NCBI GenBank assembly: GCA_964624825.1
Contig: CAZUYD010000003.1
Coordinates: 40,885-104,884, forward strand
Direction of reading: 5' to 3'
Origin: Enorma sp964624825
Lineage (GTDB): Bacteria; Actinomycetota; Coriobacteriia; Coriobacteriales; Coriobacteriaceae
Length of the DNA stretch: 64,000 nt
The notes under the pieces are model-generated. The model did not search any database and was not told where the DNA came from. It saw nothing but the letters and a program-made list of their open reading frames with translations. This document shows positions 1-9,316 of this stretch, piece by piece. The position numbers and the translations under genes were made by a program. The first letter of the stretch is position 1. Each line of letters opens with the position of its first letter.

Positions 1-2175
1 AACCTGGGCGCACGCGATATGGTCGAAGAGGCGCTTGCCGATCTGGATGTCAAACTTGATGATTTGGAAGCGCTCGAACCCGATCCAGCGCTCGGCAACG
101 GGGGCTTGGGGCGCTTGGCGGCCTGCTTCCTCGACTCCATGGCGCACGAGGGAATCGCTGGCTACGGCAACGGCATGCGGTATCGCTATGGCCTCTTCAA
201 GCAGGAGATCGTGAACGGCATCCAGCACGAGACCACCGACGAATGGCTTTCCCGTGGGTACCCCTGGGAGGTGCGCCGCCCCGACAAGGCGGTGCGCATC
301 GGCTTTGGTGGCCGCGTGGAGCAGTACGAACGCGACGGGCGCATGTTCTTCCGCACCGTAGACACCAACGACGTCCTCGCCGTCCCCTACGACATCCCCG
401 TCGTGGGATACGGCGGAAAGACCGTCAACAAGCTGCGCGTATGGAGTGCGGAGCCCGTCGAGGAGGTCTTCGACCTCGATGCGTTCAACCGGGGTGACTA
501 CGCCGCCGCAAGCAAGCACCGCGCTGAAGCCGAGGCGATCAGCGCCATTCTCTACCCGAACGACGCCGGCGAGCACGGACGCTTGCTGCGCCTTAAGCAG
601 GAGTACCTCTTCGTGTCCGCCGGCATCTCGAGCGTGCTCGACACGTTCCGCACCGAGCACGGCAGCGATTGGCAGCTTCTGCCGAACTATGTCGCCATCC
701 ACACGAACGACACGCACCCTGCTATGTGCGGACCTGAGCTCATGCGCGTTCTCATCGACGAAGAGGGGCTTGAGTGGGATGAGGCCTGGGACATCACCAC
801 GAAGACCATTTCCTACACCAACCACACCATCCTGCCCGAGGCGCTCGAGAAATGGCCGATCGATACCTTCTCCAAGCTGCTCCCCCGCCTCTATATGATC
901 ATCGAAGAGATCAGCCGCCGCTGGCGCGACGGCTTCGACCGGAGCGCGCCCGACTGGCAAGATCGCCTGCGCAACACCGCCGTTCTCTGGGATGGGCAGG
1001 TGCGCATGGCGAACCTCTCCGTTATCTGCGGTCACTCGGTCAACGGCGTGGCCAAGCTCCATACCGACATCCTCAAGCGCGAGACCTTAAAGGACTTCTA
1101 CGCACTCACGCCGGAGAAGTTCAACAACAAGACGAACGGCATCTCGCACCGCCGCTTCCTTGCCGAGGCAAACCCTGCCTACGCGAAGCTCATCACCGAC
1201 GCAATCGGCACCGGCTGGCTCGACGATGCCTCGGAGCTCTCGAAGCTTGCTGAGTTTGAGAGCGACCCGGCGTTCCTTGAGCAGGTGGGCGCAGCCAAGC
1301 GCGCGAACAAGGTGCGCCTCGCCAACTATGTGCAGCGCGAACACGGGCTCACCATCGATCCCGACACCATCTTCGACGTCCAGGTGAAGCGCTTCCATGC
1401 GTACAAGCGCCAGCTGCTCAACATCTTCAAGGTGATGGACATCTATAACCGCCGCCTGGCCGATCCCAACTTCCGCGTCGCGCCCACAACGTTCATCTTC
1501 TCGGGCAAGGCGGCCTCGAGCTACACGTTCGCCAAGGAGACGATTCGTCTCATCAACTCGGTGGCAGACGTGGTGAATAACGACGATCGCGTCAACTCGG
1601 TCATGAAGGTCTGCTTCATCCCGAACTTCCGCGTCTCAAACGCCCAGATCATCTACCCTGCCGCAGAGATCTCCGAGCAGATCTCGACGGCGGGCATGGA
1701 GGCATCGGGCACCTCGAACATGAAACTCATGATGAACGGCGCCATCACCCTCGGCACGATGGATGGCGCGAACATCGAGATCGTGAACCTGGCCGGTGAA
1801 GAGAACGAGAAGATCTTCGGCCTCACCGCGCCCGAGGTTGACGAACTCCGCGCGAGCGGCATGCATTTCGCTTGGGACATGTACTCAAACGATCCCGATC
1901 GCCTCGGCCGCATCATCGACGAGCTGACCGACAACACGTTCGCCCGGCTCTCCGGCGACTTCGAGAGCATTCGCCACGAAATCATGCTTAACAACGACCA
2001 TGACCTCGTTATGAAGGATTTCCACTCGTACGTGGATGCCTGGGAAGAGCTCACCGCGAGCTACAGCGACCACGAAGATTGGAATCGCAGGGCACTTCAC
2101 AACACCGCAAGCTCGGGATGGTTCGCAAGCGACCGCACCATCCGCGAGTATCGCGACGAGATCTGGGGAGCGTGA
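1..2175 (+). CDS. glgP: Glycogen/maltodextrin phosphorylase, 5' end cut by window
   Basis: Phosphorolysis of alpha-1,4-glucan to glucose-1-phosphate, a cytosolic GT35 enzyme using PLP. The frame is open from base 1 (Asn-Leu-Gly-Ala-Arg-Asp before the first ATG at 19), so the true start lies upstream and roughly the first 80-100 residues are missing. The glycine-rich ALGNGGLGRLAACFLDS segment and the PLP-lysine motif EASGTSNMK (Lys codon at 1723-1725) are intact, and the C-terminus looks complete. It is followed after 96 bp by glgC on the same strand, so it is probably the first or an early gene of a glycogen operon. The stop is TGA at 2173-2175. Confidence 0.96.
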   Translation, partial: NLGARDMVEEALADLDVKLDDLEALEPDPALGNGGLGRLAACFLDSMAHEGIAGYGNGMRYRYGLFKQEIVNGIQHETTDEWLSRGYPWEVRRPDKAVRIGFGGRVEQYERDGRMFFRTVDTNDVLAVPYDIPVVGYGGKTVNKLRVWSAEPVEEVFDLDAFNRGDYAAASKHRAEAEAISAILYPNDAGEHGRLLRLKQEYLFVSAGISSVLDTFRTEHGSDWQLLPNYVAIHTNDTHPAMCGPELMRVLIDEEGLEWDEAWDITTKTISYTNHTILPEALEKWPIDTFSKLLPRLYMIIEEISRRWRDGFDRSAPDWQDRLRNTAVLWDGQVRMANLSVICGHSVNGVAKLHTDILKRETLKDFYALTPEKFNNKTNGISHRRFLAEANPAYAKLITDAIGTGWLDDASELSKLAEFESDPAFLEQVGAAKRANKVRLANYVQREHGLTIDPDTIFDVQVKRFHAYKRQLLNIFKVMDIYNRRLADPNFRVAPTTFIFSGKAASSYTFAKETIRLINSVADVVNNDDRVNSVMKVCFIPNFRVSNAQIIYPAAEISEQISTAGMEASGTSNMKLMMNGAITLGTMDGANIEIVNLAGEENEKIFGLTAPEVDELRASGMHFAWDMYSNDPDRLGRIIDELTDNTFARLSGDFESIRHEIMLNNDHDLVMKDFHSYVDAWEELTASYSDHEDWNRRALHNTASSGWFASDRTIREYRDEIWGA

Positions 2176-2271
2176 TGCCCAGGCCGGAACACAACAGGTG
2201 ATTAGGGTTCCCCGTGGCCAATAAACACGGGACGGGAAGGATTTGGCGTAGCTGATTGAAGGAGAGACTTG

Positions 2272-3417
2272 ATGAGCAAAAAAGAATGCATCGCTATGCT
2301 CCTTGCGGGAGGACAGGGCAGCCGACTCGGCGCACTCACCTCGAAGATTGCCAAACCCGCCGTTTCTTTTGGCGGCAAGTATCGCATCATCGACTTCACC
2401 CTATCGAACTGTGCGAACTCGGGCATCGATACGGTGGGTGTGCTGACCCAGTACCGCCCCTACCAGCTGCACGCGTATCTTGGTTCGGGTAGTGCATGGG
2501 ATCTTGACGAGCTGGGCGGCGGGGTGTCCATCCTGCCTCCGTACGCCACCCAAGAAGGTGGCGCCTGGTATGCGGGCACGGCGGACGCGGTGACGCAGAA
2601 CCTCGATTACATAAAAATGCACGACCCCGAGTACGTGCTGATCCTCTCGGGCGATGCACTCTATCGCATGGATTATCGCGCCATGCTGGACTCCCACATC
2701 GAGCGCAACGCAGACCTCACGGTGGCCGTCATGCCCGTGCCGTGGGAGGAAGCGAGCCGCTTCGGCATCCTAACCGCCGATGAGGACGGACGCATCACCA
2801 AGTTCACCGAGAAGCCCGACAAGCCCGATTCCAACCTGGCCTCGATGGGCATCTACATCTTCACCGCCGACTTCCTCATCAAGACGCTCGAAGAGGATGC
2901 GACCGACCCCCGTTCGAGCCATGACTTCGGCAGCGATATCATCCCAGGCGCCCTTGCAGACGGCAAGAACCTCTATGTCCACGAGTTCCATGGGTTCTGG
3001 CGCGATGTGGGCACTATTGCGAGCTACCACGAGACCTCGATGGACTTGCTCGGTTCCGACCCCGCGTTCGATCTGTTTGACAAGGAAACGCCGGTCATGA
3101 GCAATGATGTCACGCGGCCGCCGCACTACATCGGCCCCGACGGGCACGTGGACGACTGCCTCATCTCGAACGGCTGCAAGATCATGGGCACCGTGCGCCA
3201 CTCCATCATCTCCACCGATTCGGTCGTTGAGGAGCGTGCCGTAGTTGAGGATTCCGTGCTGCTGCCCGGCGCTGTGGTCAAGTGCGGCGCCTATGTGAAC
3301 CGCGCAATTCTAGGCGAGAACTCCGTGGTCGAAGAGGGCGTGAAGCTCGGATCTGTTGACACGACGAAGGATACGGCGGTTGTTGGAAATGACGCCGTCA
3401 TCGGGAAGGGGGAATGA
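2272..3417 (+). CDS. glgC: Glucose-1-phosphate adenylyltransferase, catalytic subunit
   Basis: Makes ADP-glucose from glucose-1-phosphate and ATP for glycogen synthesis. About 381 residues. The nucleotidyltransferase signature LLAGGQGSRLGALT is at the N-terminus, followed by KPAVSFGGKYRIIDF, the SGDALYRMDY metal/nucleotide region and the EKPDKP sugar-phosphate motif. A left-handed beta-helix type C-terminus carries hexapeptide-like repeats. I place the start at ATG 2272, not the TTG at 2269, because AAGGAG (2259-2264) sits 7 nt upstream. It lies between glgP and glgD, and the glgD start is only 4 nt past this stop. GlgC/GlgD pairing is known from Firmicutes such as Bacillus. Confidence 0.97.
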   Translation: MSKKECIAMLLAGGQGSRLGALTSKIAKPAVSFGGKYRIIDFTLSNCANSGIDTVGVLTQYRPYQLHAYLGSGSAWDLDELGGGVSILPPYATQEGGAWYAGTADAVTQNLDYIKMHDPEYVLILSGDALYRMDYRAMLDSHIERNADLTVAVMPVPWEEASRFGILTADEDGRITKFTEKPDKPDSNLASMGIYIFTADFLIKTLEEDATDPRSSHDFGSDIIPGALADGKNLYVHEFHGFWRDVGTIASYHETSMDLLGSDPAFDLFDKETPVMSNDVTRPPHYIGPDGHVDDCLISNGCKIMGTVRHSIISTDSVVEERAVVEDSVLLPGAVVKCGAYVNRAILGENSVVEEGVKLGSVDTTKDTAVVGNDAVIGKGE

Positions 3418-3421
3418 ACCG

Positions 3422-4528
3422 ATGATGAACCATAAGGCCATCGGCTACATCACAGCGAACTACACCGCTGAAATCCAGGACATCTTGCTTGAGACCCGCC
3501 CGCTGGCAGCCGTTCCCTTCCTTGGGCGCTACCGCCTCATCGACTTTCCGCTCTCCAACATGTCGAACGCCGGCATCCGCACCGTCGGTTTGGTGATGCC
3601 GGGAAACTATCGCTCGATCATCGACCATGTGGGACACGGGAAAGACTGGATGCTCGACCGCAAGAAGGGCGGTCTCTTCCCCGTCCCGGGCAACCCGTAC
3701 GGCACCACGAAGCGCGGCATGCGCTTCCTCTTGCGCGACATCATCTCGAACAAGGAGCTCTTCCAGCGCGCCTCGACCCCCTATGTGGTCATGATGGGCT
3801 CGAACATCATCTTCAACATCGACCTGAACGCCATCATCGACGCGCACGAGACGAGCGGCGCGGGCATCACGATGGTCTACGTGAAGGCTGAGCGCACGCA
3901 GACCGACTGCACCTCGCTCAACATCGGCGATGCCGGACGCATCCAGTCCATCAAGCAGGGCTGCGCCTATGGCGACAACAAGTTCTTGGACTGCTTCATC
4001 ATCAACCGCGATCTGCTGCTGCAGATCATCGAGCGCTATCAGAGCGCCGACTACCTTGACCTTTTCGAGGCGATCGCGAATGAGTTTGCGCTCATCGATG
4101 TATGCAGCTATGAGTTCAAGGGTCTTGCGATGGGTCTCTTCAACGAAAAGACCTACTACGACCGCAGCATGGAGATTCTGAATCCAGACACCGCCGACAA
4201 GCTCTTCATGAAGGAGCGCCCGATTCGCACCAAGGCGCACGATGCACCGCCGGCCAAGTACTTCAGCGGCAGCATGGCCACCAATTCGCTCATCTCTGCC
4301 GGATGCGAGATCATGGGTACGGTGCGCAACTCCATCCTCGCCCGCGGCGTGATCGTCGAGAGCGGTGCGAGCATCACGAACAGCATCGTCATGCAATCGT
4401 GCACCATCAAGAGCGGAGCGCGCGTGGAGAACGCCATCATCGACAAGAACAACGTGGTGCCCCGGAACACCGAGTTGCGCGGAACCCCCGACTCGATCCT
4501 CGTCGTCGGGAAGAACCAGATGTCGTAA
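3422..4528 (+). CDS. glgD: GlgD, non-catalytic-type ADP-glucose pyrophosphorylase subunit
   Basis: GlgC paralogue that forms a mixed complex with GlgC. The N-terminus (GYITANYTAEIQDILLETRP) lacks the GGxGxRL nucleotide loop present in GlgC, which identifies it as GlgD rather than a second GlgC. The fold-defining FLGRYRLIDFPLSNMSNAGI stretch is kept; it spans the same position as in GlgC. A longer in-frame ORF reaches back into glgC, but the start is ATG 3422 or 3425, preceded by an AAGGGGGA purine run ending about 9 nt upstream. Length is about 368 residues, normal for the family. Translation is probably coupled to glgC. The C-terminus is beta-helical. Confidence 0.95.
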   Translation: MMNHKAIGYITANYTAEIQDILLETRPLAAVPFLGRYRLIDFPLSNMSNAGIRTVGLVMPGNYRSIIDHVGHGKDWMLDRKKGGLFPVPGNPYGTTKRGMRFLLRDIISNKELFQRASTPYVVMMGSNIIFNIDLNAIIDAHETSGAGITMVYVKAERTQTDCTSLNIGDAGRIQSIKQGCAYGDNKFLDCFIINRDLLLQIIERYQSADYLDLFEAIANEFALIDVCSYEFKGLAMGLFNEKTYYDRSMEILNPDTADKLFMKERPIRTKAHDAPPAKYFSGSMATNSLISAGCEIMGTVRNSILARGVIVESGASITNSIVMQSCTIKSGARVENAIIDKNNVVPRNTELRGTPDSILVVGKNQMS

Positions 4529-4602
4529 GCGCTACCGCACAGCCAGGTCGCCGTGCAGCCATCTCGCATGCTCTGCATCTACACAACCGCATTGCCAACG
4601 CG

Positions 4603-4631
4603 TTGCAAGAAACGACCTGATACGGTATGAG
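4603..4631 (+). promoter_or_regulatory. Candidate promoter for glgA
   Basis: TTGCAA (4603-4608), 17 nt, TATGAG (4626-4631). An alternative -10 is TATTAT at 4635-4640. It lies in the 228-bp gap between glgD and glgA, the only sizeable gap in the operon, so glgA may be transcribed separately as well as by read-through. Assigned from sequence resemblance only. Confidence 0.35.
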
Positions 4632-4644
4632 GTGTATTATGAAA

Positions 4645-4674
4645 GCCGTCGCCTGGGAACTTCCGGGCGGCGGC
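4645..4674 (+). promoter_or_regulatory. Leader hairpin upstream of glgA
   Basis: GCCGTCGCC (4645-4653) pairs with GGCGGCGGC (4666-4674) with one G-U pair and a 12-nt loop. It lies between the candidate promoter and the glgA start. There is no U-run after it, so it is better read as an mRNA leader structure or weak attenuator than as an intrinsic terminator. Confidence 0.35.
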
Positions 4675-4756
4675 TTATGCGGAAGAGCGGGAGGAATGCG
4701 CTATCTGCGCTCCTTTGAACGCGCTTCGCATGCTACCAACAACGCTGGGAGACTTT

Positions 4757-7270
4757 ATGACAAAGAAACTGCAAGTTGTGATCGCCTCTGCCGAGGCCAC
4801 GCCCTTCGTAAAGACCGGCGGCCTGGGCGATGTCGCGGGCTCGCTGCCGCGCGCGCTCGTGCAGGCAGGCGCCGACGTCATTGTGATGGTGCCAAAATAT
4901 GGAAGCATCCCGACCGAGTATACGAGCCGCATGGAGCATCTCTGCGACTTTTACGTGAGCCTCGGCTGGAGAAACGAGTACTGCGGCCTTGAGCGCTTGG
5001 ATATGGATGGCGTGACGTTTTTGTTCATCGACAACGAACGCTACTTCAAGCGCGACTATCCCTATGGCTTCTTCGATGACGGCGAGCGCTTCGCCTTCTT
5101 CTCGAAGGCCGTCACCGAGAGCTTACAGCACCTGCCGGAGGGCTTCACCTGCGACGTGCTGCATTGCAACGACTGGCACACCGCGCTCGCTCCGGTGTTC
5201 CTGCGCGAGTTCTACCAAGGACTTCCGCTCTATGAGCACGTGCGCACGGTGTTCTCGATTCACAACATCGCCTTCCAGGGACAGTTCTCCGATACCATCC
5301 TGAATGACATCTTAGGGCTGGCGCACATCCCCAACGCAGCGAACCAGCTGCGCTGCGACGAGCGCTCCATCAACTTCATGCAGGGCGCGCTCGACTACTC
5401 CGACGCCATCACCACGGTGAGCCCCAGCTATGCTTGGGAAATCCAGACGCCCGAGTATGGTGAAGGGCTGGACGGCATCTTGCGGCGCCGCTCGAACGTG
5501 CTCTCGGGCATCTTGAACGGCATCGACATCGACGCCTGGAACCCTGCGACCGACCCCATGATCGCTGCGAATTACAGCGCCGAAGACATGTCGGGCAAGG
5601 CAGCGTGCAAGCGGGCGCTCCAGGAGGAACTGGGGCTTGAGGTGCGTGACGACCGCCCCCTCATGGTTATGGTCACCCGCCTCACGCGCCAGAAGGGCAT
5701 GGATCTGGTCACCTATGCGCTCGACCGCATTCTCTCGGGTGGCGTGCAGGTGGCGGTACTCGGCACCGGCGACTATGAAGAGCCCATGCGCTACTTCGCC
5801 GGCAAGTACCCCGGGACGATGGCTGCGCGCATCACCTTTGACAACGCGCTCTCCCACCGCATGTATGCCGGAGCCGATCTTTTCCTTATGCCGAGCCTCT
5901 TCGAGCCGTGCGGCCTGTCGCAGATAATCGCCATGCGCTATGGCACACTGCCCGTGGTGCGCGAGACCGGCGGTCTGCGCGACACCGTGGTACCGTACAA
6001 CCAGTTCACGGGCGAGGGCACGGGCTTCTCGTTCTCCAACTTCAACGGTGACGAGATGGGCGATGCGGTGTTCCGCGGGGCACGTCTATATTGGGACGAC
6101 CATGATGCTTGGAACCACCTGGTGCAAAATGCCATGGCTGCCGATTTCAGCTGGGTGCGCTCGGCACAGGAGTACCTCGACCTCTACCACTTTCTTCAAC
6201 CGGAGACCGCGGTCATCCCGCCTGCACCTGCTAAAGATTCCAAGGCCGATGAGCCTGCTGATACACCGGTAGAGCCGGCTGAAGCGCCAATTGAACATAC
6301 TGATGCCGCAGCCAAGACTGCTGAGGCACCGACAGCGGCGGCACCGAAGGCTGAGCCTGCGGAAGCGGCTGCAAAAGCTGAAACTGGCGCGAACGCATCT
6401 GAGCAAACTGACGCCACAGAACCCGTACAGGCAGACGCGCCGCAGGCGAAGATCGCCGAGAAGGCGTCTCCCAAGGCTACGGCGAAGCGGACTACAACGA
6501 AGCGCACAACGAAGACAACGAAGGCTGCCGAACCATCAGCCCGTAAGACGTCGGCGAAAAAACCTGCGGCTGAAGCGTCGGCCGCAACAAAGACCGCCAC
6601 AAAAGCGAAGGCGGCTGCATCCTCGAAGCCCACCACCAAAACAAAGGCAGAGACCGCCGTAGAAGACGAGCAGACAGCGGATGCAAAGCCGACCGCCACG
6701 ACAAAGGCCGCTCCAAAGGCAAAGGCTGCTGCGGCGGAGTCGACCGCAGCAAAGACAGCTGCGCGCAAACCATCCGCGAAGACTACGGCAACGCGATCAT
6801 CCAGCACCGCCGCGAAAACTTCGACTGCAAAGAAGGCGACTGCCGCAACGGCGAAGTCCACGACTGCGAAGAAGGCGGCTACCACCACAGCGAAATCCCC
6901 GGCTCCCAAAAAACCTGCCGACGACGTCGTTGTAGAGAAGGGAACCGAGGCTACCTCCTCTGCCACCGCTACCGATACGCCGAAGTCCGCCACAGCGACA
7001 AAAAAGGCCGCTACGACGAAGCGTACGGCTCGCTCCGCCGCGACCGCGTCTAAATCCGCATCTAAATCGACTGCAGCCAAATCGACCGCAGCCAAGACCA
7101 CGGCGACTAAAACGACCAAGAAGGCCGCCGAAACGCCCGCAGAGGCATCGAACACTGCGAAGCCTTCGGACGCCGCCAAAGCAGCGAAGAAGCCGGCTGT
7201 AGATAAGGAGACCGCGCCGAAAGCCAAGACGGTCAGCGCGGCACGGAAAACAACCCGCAAGCGCTCGTAG
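4757..7270 (+). CDS. glgA: Glycogen synthase with long histone-like C-terminal tail
   Basis: ADP-glucose-dependent alpha-1,4-glucan synthase (GT5). Residues 1 to about 480 are a complete GlgA: KTGGLGDVAGSLPRAL near the N-terminus binds ADP-glucose, and PSLFEPCGLSQIIAMRYG is the C-terminal active-site region. Family members normally stop here at about 480 residues. This one continues for about 357 more: first an acidic Pro/Ala/Glu segment (to about residue 560), then a Lys/Ala/Thr/Ser region with many TAKKA, KTTKK and AAKST units, ending RKTTRKRS. That composition resembles histone H1 or actinobacterial HupB tails. The start is ATG 4757, with TGGGAG 5 nt upstream. The frame is unbroken across the junction. 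The tail's function is unknown. Confidence 0.95.
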   Translation: MTKKLQVVIASAEATPFVKTGGLGDVAGSLPRALVQAGADVIVMVPKYGSIPTEYTSRMEHLCDFYVSLGWRNEYCGLERLDMDGVTFLFIDNERYFKRDYPYGFFDDGERFAFFSKAVTESLQHLPEGFTCDVLHCNDWHTALAPVFLREFYQGLPLYEHVRTVFSIHNIAFQGQFSDTILNDILGLAHIPNAANQLRCDERSINFMQGALDYSDAITTVSPSYAWEIQTPEYGEGLDGILRRRSNVLSGILNGIDIDAWNPATDPMIAANYSAEDMSGKAACKRALQEELGLEVRDDRPLMVMVTRLTRQKGMDLVTYALDRILSGGVQVAVLGTGDYEEPMRYFAGKYPGTMAARITFDNALSHRMYAGADLFLMPSLFEPCGLSQIIAMRYGTLPVVRETGGLRDTVVPYNQFTGEGTGFSFSNFNGDEMGDAVFRGARLYWDDHDAWNHLVQNAMAADFSWVRSAQEYLDLYHFLQPETAVIPPAPAKDSKADEPADTPVEPAEAPIEHTDAAAKTAEAPTAAAPKAEPAEAAAKAETGANASEQTDATEPVQADAPQAKIAEKASPKATAKRTTTKRTTKTTKAAEPSARKTSAKKPAAEASAATKTATKAKAAASSKPTTKTKAETAVEDEQTADAKPTATTKAAPKAKAAAAESTAAKTAARKPSAKTTATRSSSTAAKTSTAKKATAATAKSTTAKKAATTTAKSPAPKKPADDVVVEKGTEATSSATATDTPKSATATKKAATTKRTARSAATASKSASKSTAAKSTAAKTTATKTTKKAAETPAEASNTAKPSDAAKAAKKPAVDKETAPKAKTVSAARKTTRKRS

Positions 7271-7280
7271 CTCGTCTGAG

Positions 7281-7318
7281 TTGGTAGTCTGGCAGCTGGT
7301 GTCAGACTACCAACTTCT
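7281..7318 (+). terminator. Intrinsic terminator after glgA
   Basis: Perfect 11-bp stem: TTGGTAGTCTG (7281-7291) and CAGACTACCAA (7303-7313), 11-nt loop, followed by CTTCTT. It starts 10 nt after the glgA stop. The poor U-run suggests moderate efficiency. On the minus strand it would also end transcripts of the wall cluster. Confidence 0.75.
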
Positions 7319-7487
7319 TGGTATGCGTACATCTGGGTAGACGCAGACAATCAATTGAGGTCGTGAAGACATAGGCACCATCGAGGTTCCACTTCAACTG
7401 CGGAGCCATAAATACCCGGTAATTCAAGACATATCTAAGCTGCTCGTCAACGAAGAGTGGAGAGGGTATACCTCCCCAAACCTTCAT
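7302..7487 (-). CDS. Short ORF or truncated gene after the exporter ATPase
   Basis: Open frame of 61 codons that starts 22 nt after the ATPase gene ends and whose last codons run into the glgA terminator stem. The translation (MKVWGGIPSPLFVDEQLRY...) looks protein-like, with a Leu-Phe-Val-Asp and aromatic pattern. I do not recognise it with certainty. It faintly resembles the end of a family-2 glycosyltransferase, so it could be the remnant of a lost gene of this cluster. There is no good ribosome site (AAGGTG is 11 nt away). Confidence 0.3.
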   Translation of the reverse strand: MKVWGGIPSPLFVDEQLRYVLNYRVFMAPQLKWNLDGAYVFTTSIDCLRLPRCTHTKKLVV

Positions 7488-7509
7488 CGCGCTTGCGACA
7501 CCTTACACG

Positions 7510-8301
7510 CTACGTGTTTTCATAGAATTTAATCGCGTCATCGATGCTGCCTTCAAACATTGTCTTGCCATGATCGAGCACGATGCCGCGCGTACAGAAC
7601 TCCGCAGCCTGCTTCGTTGAATGCGTGACGAACAGCACCGTCACGTTTTCCTTCTCGATGATGGAATTGACGCGCTTGCGGCACTTTGCGGAAAACTTTC
7701 TGTCACCAACTGACAAGGCTTCATCAACGACCAGAATATCGGGTTTAATCGAAGACGCGAACGCGAATCCCAAACGCGCACGCATACCACTCGAATAGGT
7801 ACGCATGGGCTGGTCGATGTACTTACCGAGCTCTGAGAATTCAACGATCTCGGGAATGACTTCCTGCGACTCCTCGTCCGAAAGCCCCCAAAGCTGGCAG
7901 CGCATCTGGATGTTTTCCATTCCCGAGAGCTTCCTATCAAAACCAGCGGAAAGCTCGAGCAAGGCAGAAACGCGACCATGCACCTCAATCGTACCCGACG
8001 TGGGGAAGCACACGCCGGTAATCATCTTGAGCGCCGTCGATTTGCCGGCGCCGTTATCTCCCAGAAAGGCCAATGCCTCGCCACGTCGGCAGTTGAATGT
8101 AAGATTATCGCTCGCATTGATTTCATCGCATACGATACGATTGCTAAACGCCGCGATCAAACGTTGCCGATCGTTCTTATATAACTTATACGTCTTTCGC
8201 ACATGATCGAAACGCACAGCAATCGGATTCGATGCGTCTTCATCACGGATAACGGTTGCTTCACCGTAATCAATGGCAGGTGCCACCATCTTAGATGACA
8301 T
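7510..8301 (-). CDS. ABC-2 polysaccharide/teichoic acid exporter, ATP-binding subunit
   Basis: ATPase that powers export of an undecaprenyl-linked wall polymer, as TagH/RfbE-type proteins do. About 263 residues: Walker A GDNGAGKS, ABC signature YSSGMRARLGFA, Walker B DILVVDEAL and switch His in LFVTHS. The ORF is open further upstream, but ATG at 8301 has AAGGAGG 6 nt ahead. It overlaps the end of the permease gene by 11 nt, so translation is coupled. It lacks the C-terminal sugar-binding domain of some O-antigen ATPases. It pairs with the permease next door. Confidence 0.93.
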   Translation of the reverse strand: MSSKMVAPAIDYGEATVIRDEDASNPIAVRFDHVRKTYKLYKNDRQRLIAAFSNRIVCDEINASDNLTFNCRRGEALAFLGDNGAGKSTALKMITGVCFPTSGTIEVHGRVSALLELSAGFDRKLSGMENIQMRCQLWGLSDEESQEVIPEIVEFSELGKYIDQPMRTYSSGMRARLGFAFASSIKPDILVVDEALSVGDRKFSAKCRKRVNSIIEKENVTVLFVTHSTKQAAEFCTRGIVLDHGKTMFEGSIDDAIKFYENT

Positions 8302-9097
8302 CGGGCACCTCCTTGTACAAACGCTTGAAATTACGCAAGGCGAGAATGATGACGATAAGGAACGTGATGAGGAAGGGGACGAGCTCATCGGGACGTGTCC
8401 AGAACCACTCTTTATAGACAAAGCAGTTACGCACCGCTTGGCAACACCAGGCAACCGGATTGAACGCCATAATGGTTTGGAACGTCGACGGAAGCGATGT
8501 CAGCTGAAATAAAATACCCGACAACCAGAAGAACGGCGTGGTAAGCGTCTTGATAAGATTGGCAAAATCTTTGGAAACCGCACCTAACGGCGACAGCATG
8601 ATCGACCACGCGACCCAAAAGACAAACATGATGATCATGACCAGCGGCAGCTGCAGAATATAGCGTGAAATATGCACCCCTACCAGCAGGCACACGATGA
8701 TGGTAAACAGCATCGTACACGCAAAGATGATCATAAGCGACATAATGTAGAAGGTCGAAATGACCGACAGCGGAAACTTGATGCGATTGACCAAGTAGGA
8801 GTAACGGTGGTAGACATCACTGCCGATGTTGATGGCATCCGACATGAAGAACCACGGGAACACACCCGTCGCAAGCCAGAGCAAAAATGGCTGCCCGTTG
8901 ATATCGGAACCATGGCGCATGCCGAATGAAAGCGTGAACCAGTACACCAAAATATAGACTGCAGGCTTCGTAAAAAGCCATACTTTGCCCAACGCTGCGC
9001 CGCGATAGGTCTTGATCAGATCGAATTTGGCAAGATCCCAGATCTGATGGCGCCATTGCCAGTTTTCAATGAGGATCTGCTTTAGGGTGCTTAACAC
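8291..9097 (-). CDS. ABC-2 polysaccharide/teichoic acid exporter, permease
   Basis: Membrane subunit (TagG/KpsM type) of the exporter, 268 residues, with about six hydrophobic helices. The N-terminal amphipathic stretch with WQWRHQIWDLAKFDLIKTY and GKVWLFTKP is typical of ABC-2 polysaccharide permeases. The start is GTG at 9097, with AAGGAGG 7 nt upstream. It is the first gene of a two-gene minus-strand unit and is divergent from the glycerophosphotransferase gene, so the 9098-9316 gap must hold promoters for both directions. Confidence 0.93.
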   Translation of the reverse strand: MLSTLKQILIENWQWRHQIWDLAKFDLIKTYRGAALGKVWLFTKPAVYILVYWFTLSFGMRHGSDINGQPFLLWLATGVFPWFFMSDAINIGSDVYHRYSYLVNRIKFPLSVISTFYIMSLMIIFACTMLFTIIVCLLVGVHISRYILQLPLVMIIMFVFWVAWSIMLSPLGAVSKDFANLIKTLTTPFFWLSGILFQLTSLPSTFQTIMAFNPVAWCCQAVRNCFVYKEWFWTRPDELVPFLITFLIVIILALRNFKRLYKEVPDVI

Positions 9098-9316
9098 CGA
9101 CCGACCTCCTTAAGGGAGAACAACGAAAGTATTCTATACCTCAAATCGGTGCTGCTTAGTACAATGAACGTCGTTCGCAAAACATACCCATGCGTTACCC
9201 GCAACAAACATGAACGCTTCACAGGCCTATGCTTTTTTGTTATTGCCTCATCGCGTTCACATGGTTGCCTTATGATACCTGCGATAGCTATTGCTTCTCT
9301 GCCTGAAGGGATGCCC

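Noticed and set aside
6196..7350. 384-codon minus-strand ORF antisense to the GlgA tail, rich in Val, Ala and Phe
   Set aside because: It mirrors the low-complexity Lys/Ala/Thr codons of glgA, crosses the terminator and has no ribosome site or recognisable domain.
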